Below, one piece after another: positions 42,720 through 47,642 of a stretch of DNA of 47,642 bases; the first letter of the stretch is position 1, and each line of letters begins with the position of its first letter. Source of the DNA: Myxococcales bacterium (GTDB lineage: Bacteria; Myxococcota_A; UBA9160; SZUA-336); the NCBI GenBank assembly GCA_013215565.1, contig JABSQV010000008.1, positions 1 to 47,642 of the forward strand. Reading direction: 5' to 3'. The notes below the pieces were generated by a model. That model ran no database searches. It was not told where the DNA came from and saw only the letters and a program-made list of their open reading frames with translations. The position numbers were made by a program, and so were the translations under genes.

Positions 42720-43541
42720 GTGGGGGAATCGCGCAACCGGGGGAACCAAGGACCGAAGGCCGCGCCGCTGCCCTCGGCCGAGGCGCTGCGCCGCTGGCTC
42801 CACGTCCCGGGTCCGCTGAGGGTCCCGGACTGGGTCCAGGCGCGGTTGGGCGGGCGCTTTCGAGAAGCTTCCCCACCGGGTTTGGCCCCGGAGCGCGGCC
42901 TGGCGCTGGAGCGCGCCGTGCTCGGCGTCGTCGACCTCGAGACCACGGGGCTCTCCGCGCGTGACAGCCGGATCCTCGAGATTGGTCTCGTGGTTCGTTC
43001 GGGCTCGCGAACCGTACGCCGTTTCGAGACATTGGTGGACATCCAGGCGCCGGTCCCGGCGGGAATCGTCGCACTCACGGGAATCGACGACGCGCAGCTG
43101 CTCGGGGCTCCGCCCGAGGCGCAGGCGCTCGAGCGCTTCGCGCGTGTGCTTGCCGAGACCCGGGTCGACGTGCTGATCGCCCACAACGCGCGTTTCGACC
43201 GCTCGTTTCTGGAGGCGGCGTGGGACCGGCACGGGCTCGCTCCGGCGCTCCCGCCGTTCCTCTGCTCGATCAAACTCGCCCGGCGGTTGCTTCGAGCCCC
43301 GAGCTACAGCCTCGGCGCGCTGGTCGCGCAGCTCGGGATCCCGGAGGCGTTGCGCCACCGCGCTCTCGGCGATGCCGAGATGACGGTCGGGCTCTTGCGG
43401 GAACTGCTGGAGCGCGCAGGCCTGGCCGGCGTCCGGACGCTCGAAGCGCTTCGCGAGTTCGAGGCCCAGCCGAAGCCGCGCGGCTCACATGCGGCCGGGC
43501 TGGTGCGGCGTCCGGTCGACGCTCGTCGGCAGGTTCGATAG
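42720..43541 (+). CDS. DEDDh 3'-5' exonuclease (DnaQ/PolC epsilon-like)
   Basis: 273 aa from GTG. After about 60 variable residues, Exo I reads VVDLETTG (Asp and Glu), Exo II HNARFDRSFL (Asp), and Exo III HRALGDAEMT (His and Asp), the complete DEDDh site. Resembles the epsilon-like proofreading domain found alone or fused to other repair modules. Two magnesium ions cleave 3' ends of single-stranded DNA or RNA. It begins an overlapping operon with amidase, rph and rdgB. A -10-like TACGGT lies 8 bases before the GTG, with no convincing -35. Confidence 0.88.
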   Translation: MGESRNRGNQGPKAAPLPSAEALRRWLHVPGPLRVPDWVQARLGGRFREASPPGLAPERGLALERAVLGVVDLETTGLSARDSRILEIGLVVRSGSRTVRRFETLVDIQAPVPAGIVALTGIDDAQLLGAPPEAQALERFARVLAETRVDVLIAHNARFDRSFLEAAWDRHGLAPALPPFLCSIKLARRLLRAPSYSLGALVAQLGIPEALRHRALGDAEMTVGLLRELLERAGLAGVRTLEALREFEAQPKPRGSHAAGLVRRPVDARRQVR

Positions 43542-44421
43542 CTTCGCCGGACGCGGGGAGGATCGGGAAATTCGACCGACGAGCAGGTTTCGCCGATGGC
43601 TCGGGCCGACGCTTCGGCTCGTGGTTCCGGTGGTCGCGCTGGCTGCCGCTGGCGCGGCTGCAGGCGCCGCAGACTCGTCTGCGAATGTCGCGACTGATCA
43701 GGAGCGCGCGCGCCTCGACGTGGTCGTGATCGATCCGGGACACGGAGGCCCCGATCCGGGCGCTCGCGGTCGCGGAAAGCTCACCGAGAAACGTCTGGTG
43801 TTCGAGATTTCGCGCCGGCTCGGAGCCGAACTCGAGGCCCAGGGACTGCGCGTGGTGTACACGCGCGACGGCGATGACTTCGTTTCGCTCGCGCAGCGGT
43901 CGGCGATCGCGAATCGCGCCCAGGGCGATCTTTTTCTCTCGATCCACGCGAACTCGGCGCCCCGGGCCGAGGCGCACGGCGTCGAAACCTACTTCCTCTC
44001 TACCGAAGCCAGCGACGAGGAGGCGCTGCGCGTGGCCCAGATCGAGAACCAGGTGTTCGACCTCCAGACCTCCGCACCCGGGAGCGCCTCGGTGCTGGGC
44101 CCGATCCTGGCGGATCTGATTCGAACCGAGCACCTGCGCGCGTCGAGCCGGCTTGCGAGCGGGATCCAGCGCGCGCTGGAGGGTGTTTCGAAGGTCGGGC
44201 GCGGCGTCAAGCAGGCGCCGTTCGTGGTCCTGACCGGCGTCAACATGCCGGCTGCGCTGATCGAGGTCGGCTTCCTGACCCACCGCGAGGAAGCCCGGCG
44301 CCTGGGGACCGAGCGCTACCAGCAGCAGCTCGCGGTCGCGCTTGCCGCCGCAGTCCTGCGCTACCGCAACACCGAAGATCTTCGCGTCCAGAGCAGCATT
44401 CGTCTGGGGGCCTCGCGGTGA
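43489..44421 (+). CDS. N-acetylmuramoyl-L-alanine amidase (Amidase_3)
   Basis: 310 aa from ATG 43489, which overlaps the exonuclease gene by 53 bases. It is used because no later ATG, GTG or TTG precedes the hydrophobic export segment (WLGPTLRLVVPVVALAAAGAAAGAA). The catalytic domain (about 75-300) has the zinc ligands in VIDPGHGGPDPGARG (His), the TEKRLVFEIS glutamate and SIHANSA (His), plus the catalytic glutamate in IEVGFLTH. It cleaves the amide between muramic acid and the stem peptide in the periplasm, for cell division or remodelling. The long N-terminus makes the exact start uncertain. Confidence 0.88.
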   Translation: MRPGWCGVRSTLVGRFDSFAGRGEDREIRPTSRFRRWLGPTLRLVVPVVALAAAGAAAGAADSSANVATDQERARLDVVVIDPGHGGPDPGARGRGKLTEKRLVFEISRRLGAELEAQGLRVVYTRDGDDFVSLAQRSAIANRAQGDLFLSIHANSAPRAEAHGVETYFLSTEASDEEALRVAQIENQVFDLQTSAPGSASVLGPILADLIRTEHLRASSRLASGIQRALEGVSKVGRGVKQAPFVVLTGVNMPAALIEVGFLTHREEARRLGTERYQQQLAVALAAAVLRYRNTEDLRVQSSIRLGASR

Positions 44422-45137
44422 AGCGGCTCGACGGGCGCGAGTGCGACCAGGTCCGGCCGATCGATATTCAGATCGACTTCGTCGACAACCCGACCGGGTC
44501 CGCGCTGATTCGGATGGGACGCACCATGGTGCTCTGCACGGTTCACCTGGGCGAATCGGTTCCGGCATTCCTGCGCGGGACCGGCCGGGGCTGGATCACG
44601 GCCGAGTACTCGCTCCTGCCGGGGTCGACCGACACACGTAACGAGCGCGAAGCGTCGCGCGGACGTGTCTCGGGGCGGACCCAGGAGATCCAGCGTCTGA
44701 TCGGCCGCTCCCTGCGTGCGGTCGCCGATCTCGAGTCCCTGGGCGAGCGCTGCCTCTATGCGGACTGTGACGTACTCCAGGCCGACGGCGGCACCCGCAC
44801 CGCCGCGATCTCGGGGGCCTACGTCGCCCTCGCCGGGGCCTGCAACCGGCTCGTCGAGCGAGGCCTGCTCAAGCGCGACCCGCTGCGCGACTCGGTCGCC
44901 GCGGTCTCGTGCGGCATCCTGGGCGGCGAGGCGCTGCTGGACCTGCCCTACGAGGAGGACTCGCGCGTCGAGGTCGACATGAACGTGGTGATGACTGGGC
45001 GCGGCCGGCTGATCGAGGTCCAGGGAACCGGCGAGCAGGGCACGTTCGACCGGCAGGAACTCGACCAGTTGCTCGACCTCGCGACCAAGGGCATCAGCGA
45101 GATCACGGCGGCCCAGAAGCGAGCCCTCGGTCGTTGA
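44418..45137 (+). CDS. rph: Ribonuclease PH
   Basis: 239 aa, normal length. The start GTG overlaps the amidase stop (GTGA). Family signatures: the start region RECDQVRPIDIQIDFV, ALIRMGRTMVLCTVH, GWITAEYSLLPGSTDTRNER, then SGRTQEIQRLIGRSLRAV, DCDVLQADGGTRTAAISGAY, and EEDSRVEVDMNVVMTGRGRL. It is a phosphorolytic 3'-5' exoribonuclease that trims tRNA precursors. Paired with rdgB, a common arrangement. Confidence 0.96.
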   Translation: MKRLDGRECDQVRPIDIQIDFVDNPTGSALIRMGRTMVLCTVHLGESVPAFLRGTGRGWITAEYSLLPGSTDTRNEREASRGRVSGRTQEIQRLIGRSLRAVADLESLGERCLYADCDVLQADGGTRTAAISGAYVALAGACNRLVERGLLKRDPLRDSVAAVSCGILGGEALLDLPYEEDSRVEVDMNVVMTGRGRLIEVQGTGEQGTFDRQELDQLLDLATKGISEITAAQKRALGR

Positions 45138-45727
45138 GCCCGCTCCTGCTCGCCTCGCGCAACCGCGGCAAGCTCCGCGAGATGCGCCGGCTGCTCCCGG
45201 GATTCACGCTCGAGAGCCTCGATCAACACCCCGAGGTTCCCGAGGTGGAAGAGACCGGAACCAGCTTCGAGGAGAACGCAGGCCTGAAGGCCGTGGCCGC
45301 CGCCCGCGCGAGCGGCCTGTGGTCGCTCGGCGAGGACTCGGGCCTCGAGGTGGACGCACTCGGCGGCGCGCCCGGCGTGCACTCGGCGCGTTATGCGGGC
45401 GCCCACGGAGACGACGAAGCCAATAATCAAAAGCTCGTTGCGGCGCTTTCGGGCTGTCGCAATCGCGGGGCCCGCTACGTGTGTGTGCTGGTGCTCGCGA
45501 ATCCGAAGGGCGAGCGCGTTGCGACGGCGCGCGGACTATCCGAGGGGTCGATCACCGAGACCGCGGCCGGAGGCGGCGGCTTCGGCTACGACCCGTACTT
45601 CATTCCCGAGGGAAAGGCGCGCACCAACGCCGAACTCTCGCCCGACGAAAAGGATGCGATCAGCCACCGCGGCGCCGCGCTTCGCAGGCTCCTCCCAATC
45701 CTGGCTCAGCATCTCCGCGAGGCCTGA
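45134..45727 (+). CDS. rdgB: RdgB/HAM1 non-canonical purine NTP pyrophosphatase
   Basis: 197 aa from TTG overlapping the rph stop (TTGA). Signature LLLASRNRGKLREMRRLL at the start; then VEETGTSFEENAGLKAVAAA, SLGEDSGLEVDALGGAPGVH, and GYDPYFIPEG near the end with LSPDEKDAISHRGAAL. These are the ITP/XTP binding and catalytic motifs. It removes dITP, XTP and similar nucleotides from the pool to avoid mutation. Length matches E. coli RdgB. Confidence 0.96.
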   Translation: MSPLLLASRNRGKLREMRRLLPGFTLESLDQHPEVPEVEETGTSFEENAGLKAVAAARASGLWSLGEDSGLEVDALGGAPGVHSARYAGAHGDDEANNQKLVAALSGCRNRGARYVCVLVLANPKGERVATARGLSEGSITETAAGGGGFGYDPYFIPEGKARTNAELSPDEKDAISHRGAALRRLLPILAQHLREA

Positions 45728-45816
45728 GGCGCCTGCTCCCACGGTCTGCGCGCCGCTCTCGCCGCCCGAATGCCTCGCTCGACCGAGCGCGAACTTCCCG
45801 CCCGCACTGGTTGCGC

Positions 45817-45822
45817 TAGTCT
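45817..45822 (+). promoter_or_regulatory. -10 element of the tRNA-Pro gene
   Basis: TAGTCT lies 8 bases before the tRNA 5' end. A -35 candidate 17 bases upstream (CTTCCC) is weak. Confidence 0.35.
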
Positions 45823-45830
45823 CGGAGCGA

Positions 45831-45906
45831 CGGGGCGTAGCGCAGGTGGTAGCGCATCGGCTTTGGGAGCCGAAGGTCGTCGGTTCGAGTCCGACCGCCC
45901 CGACCA
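45831..45906 (+). tRNA. tRNA-Pro (anticodon UGG)
   Basis: 76 bases with a full cloverleaf. Acceptor arms CGGGGCG (45831) and CGCCCCG (45896) pair perfectly. The D arm is GCGC/GCGC, the anticodon stem TCGGC/GCCGA with loop TTTGGGA, giving UGG at 45864-45866. The T arm GTCGG/CCGAC carries loop TTCGAGT. Discriminator A and an encoded CCA (45904-45906) finish the gene. It decodes Pro CCN codons. An integrase stub lies directly downstream on the opposite strand. Confidence 0.97.
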
Positions 45907-46013
45907 CGCAAACGTCTGCGGGCACTCGGTTGTTTCGTCGGCTCCGAAACGGGATCTGCGGCGTCGAAAACCTGGTGCCGTATAGTGCCGTCCGCTGCCG
46001 CTTCTGAAGCTCC

Positions 46014-46190
46014 GAATTCGGCAAAGCTCAGGTCAGCTTCACGCGATCGCAGTGCGTGCGCGTAGGTTCGGAGCGTGAGGCTCGGGTCTCCGTGTCCGAA
46101 TACATCGGCGCCCCAACGGATCGAGCGCCGGGCTTCCAGGGCGAGCGATGCGAAGGTGTGGCGTGCGGAGTGGATCCGAAACGGCCTGCC
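46014..46190 (-). pseudogene. Truncated tyrosine recombinase (phage-type integrase), C-terminal part
   Basis: Reading from 46190 down, the frame gives GRPFRIHSARHTFASLALEA, then FGHGDPSLTLRTYAHALR. This is the C-terminal catalytic core of a tyrosine recombinase: the HxxR box (H-S-A-R, with HTFAS), the GHGD histidine and the RTYAHA tyrosine. A TGA at 46193-46191 ends the frame right before GRPF, and none of the upstream frames continue the protein, so the N-terminal two-thirds, including the first catalytic Arg, is lost. The C-terminus points at the tRNA-Pro gene, 108 bases from its 3' end. It is best read as the scar of an integrative element that used this tRNA. Confidence 0.8.
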
Positions 46191-46481
46191 TCAGCTTTGA
46201 CTTAGCAGAACGCTCGTGAGCAGGCCCCGAGATCAGGTCCGAAATCCCTCTTATTTCGCGGGTCCTTGCCTCCGGTCCTTGCGCCCGTTCGGTCCGTGGG
46301 CCGGCCTGGAACCCAGCATGAAACCGGCGAATTGTGGCGGGGATTGGCTTGACTTGGCTCGTCTTTGCGGGGAATATCCAATATTGAAATAGTAGCTCTT
46401 ACCCCTCGGTTCTGTGTCATAGGTTGTATGGGCAGCCTGTAGCGGCCGTTTGGGGTAGTTCTCAGCGAATTGGAGTGAGTG
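46191..46481. other. Intergenic region with no gene, AT-richer than flanks
   Basis: No open frame here looks coding. The 46355-46430 part is richer in A and T than neighbouring genes and holds the promoter of the last gene. No copy of the tRNA 3' end (a possible attachment repeat) was found in the window. Confidence 0.6.
46349..46377 (+). promoter_or_regulatory. Candidate promoter of the secreted disintegrin-like gene
   Basis: TTGACT, 17-base spacer, GAATAT. This would leave a leader of about 98 bases. A Shine-Dalgarno GGAG lies at 46472-46475, 6 bases before GTG 46482, so this gene is not leaderless. Confidence 0.45.
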
Positions 46482-47642
46482 GTGTCTGATCTGCTCGGTT
46501 TTCTCTATGCCCGGAAGCTCTGGTCTAGATTCGATTCCACCCAGAACTGGGGATGGGTCACCGCACTGGCTCTCCTGCTCGGCTTCGTGCTCTCCGGCCC
46601 CGCGTCCGCGCAAAGCGTGCCGGAGACCTACGACGGGTTCGTCTACGGAACGGGCGAGCTGACCGGTGAAAACGGTGGGACCGGGGACTGGAAGGATCCG
46701 TGGTCCGGCGCCAGCGAGATCAGGGTCGCGAGCCCCGGTTTCACGTACACGGATACCTCCGGCAACGAACTCACGGTTTCCGGCAACCGCGTCGGCAAGA
46801 GCGGCTCCGCGGGCTCCGTCAACAGCATCGATCGCACCATCAACTCCACGGTCAACTCCGGCACCGTGTGGGCCAGTGCGCTCATCGACGGTCACAACAC
46901 AGCCAGAATCCACAATGTTGGGCTCGGCGACGGCCTTTTCTTTGGGCAGGGCACCAAGGACTCGAACAGCAACCGCCTGGGGCTTGCTGATGCGGACGGT
47001 AATACCAGCCTGGCACCCGTTTCCTTCAGTCCCAACGACCTGCATTTCCTGGTGGTGCGTGTCGATTTCTCTGGCGGCAACGAGGAGGCGTGGCTGTGGA
47101 TCGACCCCGTGCTCGATAGCGAGCCCGGTACTGGAACCGCCAACGCGAATCTCGCCAGCGTCAAGGAGTTCGAATTCAGCTTCGTCCGGTTGCAGACCAC
47201 GCGGAACAGCAACCAGGCGGGGCTCGACGAAGTCAGGCTCGGCTCGACCTTCGAACAGGTCACTCCCCACACCTCGAGTGCCGTATGCGGCGACCTCAAT
47301 GTTGACGCAGGCGAGGACTGCGACGGCGGTGCCTGCTGCACACCCGGATGTGCGTTCGAGCTGGTCACGACGGAGTGCAACCCTTCCGCAGACTCGTGTG
47401 ACGTGGCCGAGTTCTGCGACGGTTCCAGCGCGACCTGCCCGGCGGACGTCGTCCTCACCATCGGCACCGAGTGTCGCGGCGGAGGTATCTGCGACCCGGC
47501 GGAGACCTGCGATGGTGTCTCCACCTCGTGCCCGGCCAACGCCTTCTCGAATCCCGGTGAGAGCTGCGGGGACGGGCCGACCGAATGCTCGCAGCAGGAT
47601 ACCTGCGACAGTGCGGGGACCTGCGACACGAACCACCTGGCT
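46482..47642 (+). CDS. Secreted Cys-rich protein with disintegrin-like repeats (3' end beyond window)
   Basis: At least 387 aa; the frame is open to the last base. A long N-terminus leads to a signal peptide (WVTALALLLGFVLSGPASAQ, cleaved near residue 45). Residues about 46-270 have no Cys and look like a beta-sandwich (concanavalin-like) domain (YDGFVYGTGELTGENGGTGD; FLVVRVDFSGG; EFEFSFVRLQTT). From about 275 the protein is Cys-rich: CGDLNVDAGEDCDGG resembles the DUF4215-type repeat, and the stretch from C299 (CNPSADSCDVAEFCDGSSA) follows the Cys pattern of eukaryotic disintegrin domains, with a second, shorter copy (CDPAETCDGVSTSCPAN). Function unknown; a surface adhesion role is only a guess. 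Confidence 0.75.
   Translation, partial: MSDLLGFLYARKLWSRFDSTQNWGWVTALALLLGFVLSGPASAQSVPETYDGFVYGTGELTGENGGTGDWKDPWSGASEIRVASPGFTYTDTSGNELTVSGNRVGKSGSAGSVNSIDRTINSTVNSGTVWASALIDGHNTARIHNVGLGDGLFFGQGTKDSNSNRLGLADADGNTSLAPVSFSPNDLHFLVVRVDFSGGNEEAWLWIDPVLDSEPGTGTANANLASVKEFEFSFVRLQTTRNSNQAGLDEVRLGSTFEQVTPHTSSAVCGDLNVDAGEDCDGGACCTPGCAFELVTTECNPSADSCDVAEFCDGSSATCPADVVLTIGTECRGGGICDPAETCDGVSTSCPANAFSNPGESCGDGPTECSQQDTCDSAGTCDTNHLA

Noticed and set aside
45536-46024. Minus-strand open frame through the tRNA encoding a GLEPTT-like peptide
   Set aside because: This is the well-known translation artefact of an antisense tRNA gene; the related GRTRTDDL peptide in the integrase frame has the same origin, so the integrase match was ended at 46014.
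46251-47636. Long minus-strand open frame over the last gene
   Set aside because: The plus strand has Shine-Dalgarno, signal peptide and regular Cys repeats. The antisense product has no recognisable domains.
1-47642. CRISPR array, defence island or toxin-antitoxin pair
   Set aside because: No spaced direct repeats, Cas motifs, or small toxin/antitoxin gene pairs were seen on either strand.

Overview
The window is a GC-rich, densely coded bacterial chromosome segment. It holds 37 intact protein genes, one protein gene cut by the right edge, one tRNA, and two decayed gene remnants. Outer-membrane proteins, lipoproteins, an RND pump and a Lol-like ABC exporter show a Gram-negative envelope. 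The mix of DUF6502 and DUF5666 proteins, di-heme beta-propeller proteins, thrombospondin type 3 repeats, Cys-rich secreted proteins, HTTM-DCC fusions, a deoxyhypusine synthase homologue and a luciferase-like monooxygenase points to the former Deltaproteobacteria (Myxococcota or relatives). That placement is inferred from gene content only.

Layout. 1-6.7 kb: a large exported beta-propeller/di-heme protein, a small anchored protein, then a DUF6502-DUF5666-beta-barrel operon behind an unusually AT-rich, palindrome-rich upstream region. 6.8-11.1 kb: a ClC channel facing a leftward run of a small membrane protein, gamma-glutamyltransferase and a phosphodiesterase. 11.2-17.7 kb: a rimO remnant, a SLOG protein, a HAD phosphatase, and a TetR-adaptor-RND efflux operon. 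17.7-20.3 kb: HTTM-DCC oxidoreductase and CorC/HlyC-type protein. 20.5-24.6 kb: monooxygenase/hydrolase pair converging on a sulfurtransferase and a deoxyhypusine synthase homologue. 24.8-33.4 kb: FG-GAP lipoprotein, leuS, gatB and a eukaryote-like ileS. 33.5-38.8 kb: LolA-like protein, two FtsX-type permeases, an ATPase and a beta-barrel, probably one envelope export system. 38.9-45.7 kb: lipoprotein with a Cys/His/Asp triad, orphan central part of a PEP-utilising enzyme, YkgJ protein, VWA protein, then exonuclease-amidase-rph-rdgB. 45.8-47.6 kb: tRNA-Pro(UGG), a truncated tyrosine integrase beside it, and the start of a secreted disintegrin-like Cys-rich protein.

Two themes stand out. First, at least five genes (tetR, leuS, gatB, the lolA-like gene, the PEP-like gene) carry a promoter of the form (T/C)TG(A/T)C(C/G)-N16-18-nAnnnT placed exactly 6 nt before the start codon with no usable Shine-Dalgarno sequence (the lolA-like gene has only the -10 half clearly). 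This is the geometry of leaderless mRNAs. The same motif corrects the start of the FG-GAP lipoprotein and suggests a face-to-face promoter pair between tetR and the HAD gene. Second, two scars are visible: an internally deleted rimO, and an integrase stub beside a tRNA.

Only one stretch over 300 bases lacks an intact gene: 45907-46481. It holds the integrase stub and the promoter region of the last gene. No CRISPR array, insertion sequence, rRNA or replication origin was seen.
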